Shown here: positions 1 to 8,754 of the stretch, in pieces | How the letters are laid out: every line of letters begins with the position of its first letter | Numbering within the stretch: the stretch's first letter is position 1 | NCBI GenBank assembly: GCA_028868855.1 | Contig: JAGWTR010000001.1 | Location: 124,001 to 188,000 of the forward strand | Reading direction: 5' to 3' | DNA from: Burkholderiales bacterium | GTDB taxonomy: Bacteria; Pseudomonadota; Gammaproteobacteria; Burkholderiales; Burkholderiaceae_C | Length of the DNA stretch: 64,000 bases | The notes under the pieces: model-generated | Told to the model about the DNA's origin: nothing | What the model saw: only the letters and a program-made list of their open reading frames with translations | The model's database searches: none | Position numbers and translations under genes: made by a program

Positions 1-1
1 G

Positions 2-766
2 ATGACGGTGCCGGTCGGGCAGGTGGACGTTCGGGCCGGACGGGGCGCAGCCGTCTGCGTCCGGGCGGCGGTGCGCCTGGCCCAGGACGGGGTGGTGTCG
101 GGCATCGTGACCGCGCCCCTGCACAAAGAGGCCCTGGCGCTGGCGGGCGAACCGTACCCCGGTCACACGGAGTTGCTGCAGGCCGAGGGCTCGCCGGCAA
201 GGCAAGCACCGGCGCCCGTTCGCATGATGCTGGCCAATGACGAGCTGAAAACCGTGCTGGTCACCATCCACATGTCGTTGCGCCACGCCATTGAGGGCGT
301 GACGCACGAGGCCGTGCTGGAAACCATCCGTATCACCCATGACAGCGCCCGTCTGTGGGGCATGCCTCGTCCGCGCATCGCCGTGGCGGGCCTCAACCCA
401 CACGCGGGGGAGGGCGGTCTGTTTGGCGACGAAGAACTGACCATCATTGGCCCGGCGGTCCAGGCGGCCCAGGCGCTGGGCATTGATGCCACCGGCCCCC
501 TGGCCCCGGACACCGTGTTCATGCGCGCACGCCACGCGCAGGGGCACCCCGGCGAGTTCGATGTGGTTGTGGCGATGTACCACGACCAGGGCTTGATCCC
601 GGTAAAATACCTGGGACTGGATCAGGGGGTGAATGTCACGCTGGGGCTGCCCTTTGTGCGCACCAGCCCCGACCACGGCACCGCCTTTGACCTGGCTGGC
701 ACGGGTCGGGCCGATCCGTCCAGCCTGATTCAGGCCTGGCGCATGGCCCGACAGCTGGTGGCGTGA
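2..766 (+). CDS. pdxA: 4-hydroxythreonine-4-phosphate dehydrogenase, C-terminal part
   Basis: PdxA oxidises 4-hydroxythreonine-4-phosphate in the DXP-dependent pyridoxal phosphate pathway, in the cytoplasm. The frame is open at the left edge, so the N-terminus is missing and about 254 codons remain. All three metal-ligand histidine motifs of the family are visible: PGHTE near residue 53, LNPHAGEGG near 130 and MYHDQG near 198. The C-terminal motif TSPDHGTAFDLAG is also present. The gene ends 18 bp before the convergent DUF1631 gene. Identification is by motifs and is firm; the start lies outside the window. Confidence 0.95.
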   Translation: MTVPVGQVDVRAGRGAAVCVRAAVRLAQDGVVSGIVTAPLHKEALALAGEPYPGHTELLQAEGSPARQAPAPVRMMLANDELKTVLVTIHMSLRHAIEGVTHEAVLETIRITHDSARLWGMPRPRIAVAGLNPHAGEGGLFGDEELTIIGPAVQAAQALGIDATGPLAPDTVFMRARHAQGHPGEFDVVVAMYHDQGLIPVKYLGLDQGVNVTLGLPFVRTSPDHGTAFDLAGTGRADPSSLIQAWRMARQLVA

Positions 767-783
767 GGATGGGCTGACGGGGC

Positions 784-3246
784 CTAGGCCACCGCAGCCG
801 TTTTGCTCATTGCCGCCAGTTGCCGGCGTGCCCGCATGGTGGCGCGCTCGATCAGTTCGGAGGGCTCAAACGCCCGGAACCGGCCGGTGTCACACATCTT
901 GGCCAAGGTGCGTGAGGTCAGCGAAATCGTTTGTTTGTGCTGATGGCCTTGCGTGAAGATGAAGAAGGAGCGGCCTTCACTGACCCAGGTCAAGCGTACG
1001 CGTTTCCACTCCCCCTGCATGTGCATCTGGTAAGCCGTGCCCTTGATGATGTGGTGCACGAGTTGCATGCCCGCCGATGGCGTGGGCGGTGCGTCCAGAT
1101 TGATGTCAATGTCCGCCAGCCCCGCCTCGCCGCCGCCAGCCAGATCAAGGTCAATGTCCAGGGGCGCTTCGTTGAGCAGGGCCGCCTCGGGCACGAAACC
1201 GGCCTGCTTGATCTCCTCAGGGCTCAGTGCCGTCACCACGGTCAACAGAGGTTCGGCCTTGATGTCGTCCAGCGCGGCCGGCAACGGGTCATTGGCGGCA
1301 TCTTCCCGACTGGGGATGCTGAGTTTTTCGACCTTGCTAAGCTGTTGTTCCAGCAGTCGCTGCGTCAGGTCATGGTGGGGCTGGGTCTTGAGCGATTCTG
1401 CGTGGGCGGGCAGCAGCTTTGAGAAAAAGTCCTGCTTGGCATCCTCGGACCACTGGATCAGTGTCATGCCTTCGGTCAGGTCCTTCATCAGCTGAGGCAG
1501 CTTCATCAGGAACTCTTTGCGCAATTGCGGACTGCCCTTGGGCTGCACGCTCAGGGCCAAATCGCGGCCGGCTTTCTTGACGCGCTGCGCCAGGACGGAC
1601 TGAGCGCCGTCGCGGGCGCTGGCCATCACCTGTACCTGGCTCCAGATCTGCGTCAGGAAGTCGCGCACGAACTCGGGCATCTCCACTGAAGCCAGTTCGC
1701 GCTTGAGCACCTGCATATAGCGCTGCTGCACACGCAGGTCCGCTTCCTTGCCACTGAGCAGGGCGGCCACGGCGGCGTTTTCGGCGCTTTCCTGGTGGTT
1801 TTGCTCCTCAACGAAAGCTTCCAGTTCGGCCAGCTTGGATTCGTACAAATCCATGCGGTCAAAATCGCCGTCCACCACATCGTTGACCAGGGCGGTCACC
1901 CGTGCCAGACAGGCCGCGCCAACGCCTTGCTCGTAATCGTCAAACGTCGCTGACAGCGTGGCAATCCGGTTCACGAAGCGCCGCACGGGGTGCTTGCGTG
2001 AATTGAAGAAACCCATGTCCTGCAAGGCCACGCGCAGCACGGGCAATTGCAGTCGCGCGATCTGGCGGGCCATCTGCGGCGACACCTTGGGGTCTGACAA
2101 GACCTGATCGAACAAGGCGGCCACGATGTCGATGACCATCTGATCCAACGCAGCGCCGCCGCTGGCGCGCACCAGCTCGTCGCGGTGGGCGCGGATCATG
2201 TTCATGGCCATCATCGGGCCGGCAAATCCTGTCGCAATGCTCCCGTCCATGGGCATGGCGGGCGGTACACCTGAAAAATCCGCCAGGGCTCCGGTGTCGC
2301 CTCCACCCCAGCCTTGCTGAGGGGGGCCACTGTTGAGTCGACGAACCAAGGCGTCGAATTCGCCGGCGGCACTGCGGGATGCGGCTGAAAAGGCGCCCAT
2401 GCCGGGGAAACCGCCGGGTTGCGTGGCGCTGAAGGCTGACGCCGGCAGGGACATGCCGAACATCTCCCCCAAGGCCTTGGCCGCGCGCTGATGGGCCTCC
2501 AGCGGCGTGTTGCCGCTGGGATGGCCAAGGGCGGTGTCTGTCCAGGCGCCTGGTTGGGTCGGCGCAACTCCCGACAGGCTGGAGGCGGGACTGACGGTGG
2601 AGTGGTGGCTGGAGCGGGATTTTGCGACCGATAAACCCACGGGTTGAACGCCACGAGCGCGCAAATCAGTCACGGTTTGCCGATAGCACTCTTTCAACTC
2701 AGGCGCCAGATTGCGCCCGATGTGTTGGGCCAGCATGGCGCAGATGTCGGGGTCGGGGCTGACTTCGGTCAAGGATTCGAGCAGGGCATTGCTCAGCAAT
2801 TGCGGACGCAATGGGTTGTGATCGGTCTGGGTATCGTCGAGCAAGGCGCTCAGGAAGTTGTGCACTTCCTTGAATTCGGTCGCGCACTCTTCAGACAGGC
2901 TGTTCGCCATGCGTTCGGCCACCACATTGCGCTCGACCTCGGCATTGTCGACCAGGGTCAGCGCATCCCAGTTCGTTTCGGCATAGGCGATGTCGGCGGT
3001 TGATTTGCGCCGGACATCCTTGCCCGCGCGTTGCTTGAGTTCCCGGGCAAAGGCCTGATTAAGGGCGTTGGTTTTGTTCTGTAATTCGAACTCGGCGCTC
3101 ATCAGCGTCTGGCGCTGCGCATTGCTGCCGGCCGAGGAGGCCAGCAGGCCGAGTTGACTGGCCGTTTTGTCGACGGCCGCCGACATTGCCGCCTGGATGC
3201 GGCTCATCGAGGCCTGCAAAACGGGGTCAAGGCGTGCGTCGGTCAC
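784..3246 (-). CDS. DUF1631 family protein
   Basis: A large protein of 820 aa of the DUF1631 type, which is common in Burkholderiales and has no settled function. It has no signal peptide or membrane segment and is mostly predicted alpha-helical. A Gly/Pro/Ser/Ala-rich low-complexity stretch around residues 210-340 separates an N-terminal helical region from a long C-terminal one. The last 100 residues look more ordered, with a beta-rich segment around WKRVRLTWVSEGRSFFIF. The start was taken at the ATG ending at 3246. It is convergent with pdxA and stands alone between unrelated genes. No catalytic motif was recognised. Confidence 0.75.
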   Translation of the reverse strand: MTDARLDPVLQASMSRIQAAMSAAVDKTASQLGLLASSAGSNAQRQTLMSAEFELQNKTNALNQAFARELKQRAGKDVRRKSTADIAYAETNWDALTLVDNAEVERNVVAERMANSLSEECATEFKEVHNFLSALLDDTQTDHNPLRPQLLSNALLESLTEVSPDPDICAMLAQHIGRNLAPELKECYRQTVTDLRARGVQPVGLSVAKSRSSHHSTVSPASSLSGVAPTQPGAWTDTALGHPSGNTPLEAHQRAAKALGEMFGMSLPASAFSATQPGGFPGMGAFSAASRSAAGEFDALVRRLNSGPPQQGWGGGDTGALADFSGVPPAMPMDGSIATGFAGPMMAMNMIRAHRDELVRASGGAALDQMVIDIVAALFDQVLSDPKVSPQMARQIARLQLPVLRVALQDMGFFNSRKHPVRRFVNRIATLSATFDDYEQGVGAACLARVTALVNDVVDGDFDRMDLYESKLAELEAFVEEQNHQESAENAAVAALLSGKEADLRVQQRYMQVLKRELASVEMPEFVRDFLTQIWSQVQVMASARDGAQSVLAQRVKKAGRDLALSVQPKGSPQLRKEFLMKLPQLMKDLTEGMTLIQWSEDAKQDFFSKLLPAHAESLKTQPHHDLTQRLLEQQLSKVEKLSIPSREDAANDPLPAALDDIKAEPLLTVVTALSPEEIKQAGFVPEAALLNEAPLDIDLDLAGGGEAGLADIDINLDAPPTPSAGMQLVHHIIKGTAYQMHMQGEWKRVRLTWVSEGRSFFIFTQGHQHKQTISLTSRTLAKMCDTGRFRAFEPSELIERATMRARRQLAAMSKTAAVA

Positions 3247-3356
3247 GGGGCGGGTCCAGTCAGATCAATTCAAGGTTGAGCATTGCATGCCACCAATGTC
3301 CCAGAAAGAGACTTCCTTTGATCGTTGGATATCGGCTGTCCCCGACCCTTCTTTCG

Positions 3357-3767
3357 TCAGTGTTTCAAATTGTCACGAATTTCCCGCAGCAGGACGATGT
3401 CCTCGGGCGTGGCGGGGGGGGCCGCCGGCGCTTCATTTTTTAGGCGGTTGACCTGCTTGATCATCAGGAAAATGATGAAGGCCAGGATCATGAAGTTCAG
3501 GGCCACGGTCAGAAAATTGCCGTAAGCGAAGACTGCACCGGCTTTTTTGGCGTCGGCCAATGGCAATCCTGCGGTTTGTCCGGCCAGTGCAATGTAGTAG
3601 TTGGAAAAATCCAGTCCGCCCACCACCTTGCCGACCAGCGGCATGATCAGGTCATTGACGATCGAGTCAACAATCTTGCCGAAGGCGCCGCCGATGATCA
3701 CACCCACGGCCAAATCCATCACATTGCCCTTAATGGCAAATTCTTTGAATTCGCTGACGAAGCTCAT
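3357..3767 (-). CDS. mscL: large-conductance mechanosensitive channel MscL
   Basis: MscL is a homopentameric inner-membrane channel that opens under hypo-osmotic membrane tension. The 136-aa product starts [19 protein letters not shown] and continues with the TM1 motif [21 protein letters not shown]2 follows around residues 75-100 ([20 protein letters not shown]), and the C-terminal helix contains [14 protein letters not shown]. The ATG at 3767 was chosen over an upstream start because the family begins with MSFV-type residues and an AAGGAA ribosome-binding site lies just upstream. It is divergent from petA. Confidence 0.95.
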   Translation of the reverse strand: MSFVSEFKEFAIKGNVMDLAVGVIIGGAFGKIVDSIVNDLIMPLVGKVVGGLDFSNYYIALAGQTAGLPLADAKKAGAVFAYGNFLTVALNFMILAFIIFLMIKQVNRLKNEAPAAPPATPEDIVLLREIRDNLKH

Positions 3768-3932
3768 AAAGACGTTCCTTGAAAATTTTTTCAACATGGC
3801 GGAATTGCCATTGAGGGCCAAAGTATCGACGGAAACATGGCGGTGTCAACGACTGCTCGATGAGTCGGGCGCGAGTGTCCGCTAGAATGCGAGGCTGACC
3901 CCCAAACTATAGTCATCGTCCCCGAGGAAACC

Positions 3933-4532
3933 ATGAGCAAGCAGCCAGTGGATCAAAGCCGTCGGACGTGGGTGACCGTCGCCTGCATCGCCGGTGGCGC
4001 AGGCGGCGTGGCCACCGCCGTACCCTTCGTCTCAACCTTTCAACCGTCTGAGCGCGCCAAAGCCGCTGGTGCGGCCGTCGAAGCCGACATCAGCGCCCTC
4101 AAGCCCGGCGAAATGATGACCGTGGAATGGCGCGGCAAGCCGGTGTGGATCGTGCGTCGCACCCCGGCACAAGTGGCCGAGCTGGATAAGCTCGCCAGCG
4201 AGTTGGCTGACCCCAACTCCGAGCGCAAGCCCAGTGAACTCACGCCCGAATACGCCCGCAACGTGCACCGCTCCATCAAGCCTGATGTGATGGTGGCCGT
4301 GGGCATCTGTACCCATCTGGGTTGTTCTCCGTCTTCCAAGTTCACGCCGGGTCCTCAGGCTTCTTTGCCGGACAACTGGCCAGGTGGCTTCCTGTGCCCC
4401 TGCCACGGCTCGACCTTTGACCTGGCCGGCCGTGTCTTCAAGAACAAGCCGGCGCCGGACAATCTGGAAGTGCCTCCACACATGTACCTGTCAGACACCA
4501 AGATTCTCATTGGTGAAGACAAAAAAGCCTGA
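3933..4532 (+). CDS. petA: ubiquinol-cytochrome c reductase, Rieske iron-sulfur subunit
   Basis: The Rieske subunit of the cytochrome bc1 complex moves electrons from ubiquinol at the Qo site to cytochrome c1. The 199-aa product has an N-terminal twin-arginine segment (SRRTWV at residues 10-15) followed by a hydrophobic anchor, as expected for a Tat-exported Rieske protein. The 2Fe-2S ligand boxes are CTHLGC near residue 128 and CPCHGS near 154. A GAGGAA ribosome-binding site precedes the ATG. It is first in a tight petABC operon, 14 bp before petB. Confidence 0.97.
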   Translation: MSKQPVDQSRRTWVTVACIAGGAGGVATAVPFVSTFQPSERAKAAGAAVEADISALKPGEMMTVEWRGKPVWIVRRTPAQVAELDKLASELADPNSERKPSELTPEYARNVHRSIKPDVMVAVGICTHLGCSPSSKFTPGPQASLPDNWPGGFLCPCHGSTFDLAGRVFKNKPAPDNLEVPPHMYLSDTKILIGEDKKA

Positions 4533-4546
4533 CAGGAGAACTTGAC

Positions 4547-5947
4547 ATGGCTGAATACAAAGAAGCACCTGCAGGCGCCAGTGCTGGCGTCAAGCTGATG
4601 AACTGGATCGACAACCGTTTTCCTGCCACCAAGATGTGGAACGAGCAGGTTGCCGAGTACTACGCGCCCAAGAATCTCAATTTCTGGTATTTTTTTGGTT
4701 CGCTGGCACTGTTGGTGCTGGTGCTCCAGATCGTCACCGGAATTTTCCTGGTGATGAATTACAAGCCGGATGCGAGCCTGGCGTTTGCCTCCGTTGAATA
4801 CATCATGCGCGATGTACCCTGGGGGTGGTTGGTGCGCTACATGCACTCGACCGGCGCCTCGGCGTTCTTTGTGGTCGTGTATCTGCACATGTACCGCGGG
4901 ATGATCTACGGTTCCTACCAGAAGCCGCGCGAATTGATCTGGATCTTCGGATGCCTGATCTTCCTGTGCCTGATGGCCGAAGCCTTCATGGGCTACCTGC
5001 TTCCCTGGGGCCAGATGTCCTACTGGGGCGCTCAGGTGATCATCAACCTGTTTGCAGCCATCCCCTTCGTAGGCCCGGACCTCGCCATTCTGATTCGTGG
5101 CGACTACGTGGTGGGCGATGCGACCTTGAACCGGTTTTTCAGTCTGCACGTCATTGCCGTGCCGCTGGTGTTGCTGGGCTTGGTGGTGGCGCACTTGATT
5201 GCTCTGCACGAAGTGGGCTCCAACAACCCCGACGGCATTGAAATCAAGGCCAAGAAGGACGCTCAGGGCCACCCCCTGGATGGCATTCCCTTCCACCCTT
5301 ACTACAGCGTGCACGACATCATGGGCGTGGCGGGTTTCCTGGTCGTGTTCACGGCGGTGATCTTCTTTGCCCCTGAGCTCGGTGGTTACTTCCTGGAGTA
5401 CAACAACTTCATCCCCGCCGACCCGCTTCAGACGCCTTTGCACATCTCGCCGGTTTGGTATTTCACGCCGTTCTATTCGATGTTGCGTGCCACCACGGAC
5501 GTCATGGTCAACGTCTTGGCCATCATCGTTGCGCTGGCCGCCGTGTTTAACCTGATCAAGGGCAAGAGCACCGGCAAGGCGAAGATCGCCGTGTTGGTGG
5601 CGGCTGCCATCGGCATCTTTTTGCTCAAGACCTTCGACGCCAAGTTTTGGGGTGTGGTCGTGATGGGTGGTGCCGTGGTGATTCTGGTCTTCATGCCCTG
5701 GCTGGACCGCAGCCCCGTCAAGTCGATCCGCTACCGTCCGGACGGGGTCAAGTACCTGTACGCCGTGTTTGTGGTGTTCTTTGTGGTGCAGGGCTACCTG
5801 GGCGTGCAACCGCCTTCGGCCGTCGGCACGATCATTGCGCAAATCGGCACGATCTTCTACTTCGGCTTTTTCCTGCTGATGCCGTGGTGGAGTCAATTGG
5901 GTACCTTCAAGAAGGTGCCTGAGCGCGTGACCTTCAAGCCCCACTGA
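4547..5947 (+). CDS. petB: ubiquinol-cytochrome c reductase, cytochrome b
   Basis: Cytochrome b is the membrane core of complex III, carrying hemes bL and bH and both quinone sites. At 466 aa it is fused (b6 plus subunit IV type) with many hydrophobic segments. It carries GYLLPWGQMSYWGA around residue 147 and conserved histidines such as HSTGASAFF and HVIAVPL. The Qo-site signature reads PVWY (in SPVWYFTPF) rather than PEWY, a variant known in beta- and gammaproteobacteria. It sits between petA and petC in one operon. The extra C-terminal helices beyond about 400 aa are normal for bacterial forms. Confidence 0.97.
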   Translation: MAEYKEAPAGASAGVKLMNWIDNRFPATKMWNEQVAEYYAPKNLNFWYFFGSLALLVLVLQIVTGIFLVMNYKPDASLAFASVEYIMRDVPWGWLVRYMHSTGASAFFVVVYLHMYRGMIYGSYQKPRELIWIFGCLIFLCLMAEAFMGYLLPWGQMSYWGAQVIINLFAAIPFVGPDLAILIRGDYVVGDATLNRFFSLHVIAVPLVLLGLVVAHLIALHEVGSNNPDGIEIKAKKDAQGHPLDGIPFHPYYSVHDIMGVAGFLVVFTAVIFFAPELGGYFLEYNNFIPADPLQTPLHISPVWYFTPFYSMLRATTDVMVNVLAIIVALAAVFNLIKGKSTGKAKIAVLVAAAIGIFLLKTFDAKFWGVVVMGGAVVILVFMPWLDRSPVKSIRYRPDGVKYLYAVFVVFFVVQGYLGVQPPSAVGTIIAQIGTIFYFGFFLLMPWWSQLGTFKKVPERVTFKPH

Positions 5948-5969
5948 TTGCCTGCAGGAGAGACTCAAA

Positions 5970-6734
5970 ATGAAGAAAATTCTTGCCTCTTTGTTGGCAG
6001 CGTTCGCCCTGATGAGTGGCGCACAGGCCAACACGGCACTGGTGCTGGACAAGTTCCCCAAGGAACGCATGTCCGACCTGGCCGCTTTGCAAAACGGTGC
6101 CAAGCTGTTTGTCAACTACTGCCTGAACTGCCACTCAGCCGCCTTCATGCGCTACAACCGCATGAAAGACATTGGGCTGACCGATCAGCAGATCAAGGAC
6201 AACCTGCTGTTTGCCTCCGAAAAGGTGGGCGACCTCATGAAGGTGTCGATCGACCCCAAGGATGCGAAGGCCTGGTTTGGCGCCATTCCTCCTGACCTGA
6301 GCCTGGTGGCCCGCTCACGCGCGAGCGCCAATGGTTCAGGCGCGGATTACCTCTACACCTATCTGCGCACTTTCTACCGCGACGATGCACGTCCATCCGG
6401 GTGGAATAATTTGGTGTTCCCCAACGTGGGCATGCCCCATGTGCTGTGGGAACTGCAAGGCCAGCGTGCAGCCAAGTTTGTTCAGGAACAAGACCCGCAT
6501 GACCCGAAGAAAACCATTCATAAATTTGACGGATTTGAGCAACTGACTCCAGGCACGCTCAAGCCCCAGGAATTTGACAGTCAGGTCGCCGATCTGGTTT
6601 CTTTCCTGCAGTGGATGGGCGAACCGGTGCAAGGTCAACGTGTTCGCATTGGCGTGGGCGTGTTGATCTTCCTTGCGATCTTCAGTTTCATCGCGTGGCG
6701 GTTGAATGCGTCTTTCTGGAAAGACGTGAAATGA
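5970..6734 (+). CDS. petC: ubiquinol-cytochrome c reductase, cytochrome c1
   Basis: Cytochrome c1 accepts electrons from the Rieske centre and passes them to soluble cytochrome c in the periplasm. The 254-aa product starts with a Sec signal peptide (residues 1-20, ending near SGAQA). A CLNCH heme c site lies near residue 51 and a C-terminal membrane anchor around residues 225-245. The sequence DLSLVARSRA is also typical of c1. The gene follows petB after 22 bp with a CAGGAG ribosome-binding site, completing petABC. Confidence 0.96.
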   Translation: MKKILASLLAAFALMSGAQANTALVLDKFPKERMSDLAALQNGAKLFVNYCLNCHSAAFMRYNRMKDIGLTDQQIKDNLLFASEKVGDLMKVSIDPKDAKAWFGAIPPDLSLVARSRASANGSGADYLYTYLRTFYRDDARPSGWNNLVFPNVGMPHVLWELQGQRAAKFVQEQDPHDPKKTIHKFDGFEQLTPGTLKPQEFDSQVADLVSFLQWMGEPVQGQRVRIGVGVLIFLAIFSFIAWRLNASFWKDVK

Positions 6735-6877
6735 CCTGATCCACAAGGTGCCCGCGTTGAAGTTCCAACGTGAGTGCCTGGCGCAGTGTGTGCATCCTCT
6801 GGGAGGCCGCTGCGCTTTAGTATTTTCTGGGTGCTCGCACCTCAACGTAGTTTTTTGTCACTGAGGAGTCCTCCGCC

Positions 6878-7492
6878 ATGATGGTGCTTTACTCCGGAAC
6901 GACCTGTCCCTACTCGCACCGCTGCCGTTTTGTGCTGTTCGAGAAGGGCATGGATTTCGAAATCCGGGATGTTGATATTTTTGCCAAACCGGAAGACATC
7001 GCGCTGATGAACCCCTACAACGAGGTGCCTATCCTCGTTGAGCGTGATCTGATCCTTTATGAATCGCACATCATCAATGAATACATTGATGAGCGTTTCC
7101 CGCATCCTCAGTTGATGCCGGGTGATCCGGTGGCGCGTGCCCGTGTGCGCCTCTTCCTTCTCAATTTCGAGAAGGAGCTGTTTGCCCACGTGAACACGCT
7201 GGAAGGTCGGGGGGGGGTCAAAGGCACCGACAAACAACTGGACAAAGCCCGCTCCCAGATTCGCGATCGCCTGACCCAACTGGCGCCGATCTTCCTCAAG
7301 AACAAGTACATGCTCGGCGACGATTTCTCGATGCTCGATGTGGCCATTGCCCCACTGTTGTGGCGTCTGGACTACTACGGCATTGATTTGTCGAAGAACG
7401 CACTGCCACTGCTGAAGTACGCTGAACGCATCTTCTCGCGCCCTGCCTACATCGAAGCGCTGACCCCGTCTGAGAAAGTAATGCGCAAGTGA
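6878..7492 (+). CDS. sspA: stringent starvation protein A
   Basis: SspA is a glutathione-S-transferase-fold protein that binds RNA polymerase and alters sigma-70 promoter use under stress; it lacks transferase activity. The 204-aa product has a thioredoxin-like N-terminal domain (MVLYSGTTCPYSHRCRFVLF), the cis-Pro motif NEVPILVERD near residues 49-58, and an alpha-helical C-terminal domain from about residue 85. A GAGGAG ribosome-binding site precedes the start. The neighbouring sspB and the placement after petABC are the usual proteobacterial arrangement. Confidence 0.95.
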   Translation: MMVLYSGTTCPYSHRCRFVLFEKGMDFEIRDVDIFAKPEDIALMNPYNEVPILVERDLILYESHIINEYIDERFPHPQLMPGDPVARARVRLFLLNFEKELFAHVNTLEGRGGVKGTDKQLDKARSQIRDRLTQLAPIFLKNKYMLGDDFSMLDVAIAPLLWRLDYYGIDLSKNALPLLKYAERIFSRPAYIEALTPSEKVMRK

Positions 7493-7511
7493 CCACTTGC
7501 CCGCGGCCCCT

Positions 7512-8144
7512 ATGACCACGCCGAACGACTCCGATAGCCAGGGCACGTCCACGCGGCCCTACCTGATCCGCGCCTTGCACGATTGGTGCACCGACAATGG
7601 CTTCACGCCGTATTTGGCGGTGTACGTGGATGGGTCGGTGCGGGTGCCGCAGGAATACGTCAAGAACAATGAGATCGTGCTCAACGTCAGCTTCGAGGCC
7701 ACCAGCCAGTTGGAGTTGGGCAATGAGTTTGTTGAATTCAAGGCGCGTTTTGGCGGTATCTCGCGTGAGATTTCGGTGCCGATGGACCATGTGATCGCGA
7801 TTTATGCGCGAGAAAATGGACAGGGCATGGCCTTTCCAGTGCCCTACACGCAGGGTGCCGACGAGGGTGGGGAGGGCGCGTCGGACCAAGATGACGCCCA
7901 GGATGGGGCTGAACGCCCCACGCCTTTGCGGCTGGCACGCACCCCTCGTGCGCCGGCCAGCAAGGACGCCAAGGAGAAGCAGCACGCACCTGTGAAGGCG
8001 ACCTCTAAATTGGTGGAGGACAAGGTCGAAACCAAAGCACCATCGCCCATGAGCATTGTTAGCTCTGATGGCGATGAGCCTCCCCCCGATGCATCGCCCC
8101 CCGTTGGCGGAGGCGGTCGACCGGCTTTGCGCCGTGTCAAGTAA
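7512..8144 (+). CDS. sspB: ClpXP protease specificity-enhancing factor
   Basis: SspB tethers ssrA-tagged proteins to ClpXP. The N-terminal domain (about residues 12-110) contains the family core RPYLIRALHDWCTDNGFTPY and SREISVPMDHVIAIYARENG. A long, charged and variable linker follows, then a short C-terminal stretch (GRPALRRVK) that fits the ClpX-binding tail. The ATG at 7512 is preferred over an in-frame TTG at 7497; neither has a strong ribosome-binding site, and coupling to sspA, which ends 19 bp upstream, is likely. At 210 aa it is longer than E. coli SspB because of the linker. Confidence 0.9.
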   Translation: MTTPNDSDSQGTSTRPYLIRALHDWCTDNGFTPYLAVYVDGSVRVPQEYVKNNEIVLNVSFEATSQLELGNEFVEFKARFGGISREISVPMDHVIAIYARENGQGMAFPVPYTQGADEGGEGASDQDDAQDGAERPTPLRLARTPRAPASKDAKEKQHAPVKATSKLVEDKVETKAPSPMSIVSSDGDEPPPDASPPVGGGGRPALRRVK

Positions 8145-8201
8145 TTGATAGGGCGCGCATGAGCGCGGTATACAATCCCGCGCTTGTCATCAAGCATTGA
8201 C

Positions 8202-8277
8202 GCCGGCTTAGCTCAGTTGGTAGAGCAACCGCCTTGTAAGCGGTAGGTCATCAGTTCGAATCCGATAGCCGGCACCA
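8202..8277 (+). tRNA. tRNA-Thr(UGU)
   Basis: A 76-nt cloverleaf with encoded CCA. The acceptor stem is GCCGGCT paired with AGCCGGC, the D-arm is GCTCAGTTGGTAGAGC, the anticodon loop contains TGT between stems ACCGC and GCGGT, and the T-loop is TTCGAAT. The A-C apposition in the T-stem also occurs in E. coli tRNA-Thr(UGU), so it is not a defect. Confidence 0.97.
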
Positions 8278-8288
8278 GTCATACATCT

Positions 8289-8325
8289 AAAGGCCTCTAG
8301 GAACATACACCTAGAGGCCTTTTTC
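8289..8325 (+). terminator. rho-independent terminator after tRNA-Thr
   Basis: A perfect inverted repeat (AGGCCTCTAG and CTAGAGGCCT with a 10-nt loop) followed by a T-run starts 11 nt after the tRNA CCA end. Confidence 0.9.
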
Positions 8326-8754
8326 TTTGGAAAATCAGCGGTTTAGCCTCTAGAGACGTACAAGGCAAGGCATTGACAGCCAAGCTACAAGCTTGGCGTG
8401 GGTTTGCAGTACGAGGTAAGTCCCTCGTCCCGGGTGCGCATAGAGGGGGCGCTCTATCGCATCAACGACGCTGTGGGCACCAGTGGGAGGTGCGACCCAA
8501 AGGCCGTGAGGCATTGGATCGCTTCCAAGCTCATCGCGTGTCTCCAGCCCGATTCGAGGGGCGTTCAATCAGGGCGGCGGCATCTCCGGCTTGGGTCAGA
8601 TGCAGTCATCCAAGTGCACGCGCTGTACGTTCAGAAAGCGTCGGTCTAGATTGCTGTGGCGCAAGTAAATTGGCGTGAGCTGATCTGAATAGTGCCACCA
8701 ACACCACCTGGTGATTTGCCTGAAGCCTGATGATGTCCGCTGGATTTGTCAGGC
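8326..8754. other. intergenic stretch without recognisable gene
   Basis: About 430 bp between the tRNA-Thr terminator and the TolC-type gene. Short open frames exist on both strands, such as 8398-8649 plus, but none has a good start context or family-like sequence. A CCTCTAGAG motif just after the terminator repeats part of its stem. It could be debris of an element once attached to the tRNA, but nothing shown here proves that. Confidence 0.4.

Noticed and set aside
4355..6115. 586-codon minus-strand frame opposite petB/petC
   Set aside because: His/Gln/Asp-rich translation without motifs, antisense to firmly identified petABC; typical of GC-rich codon bias.
8202..8277. defective T-stem in tRNA-Thr
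   Set aside because: The same A-C apposition is found in the E. coli tRNA-Thr(UGU).
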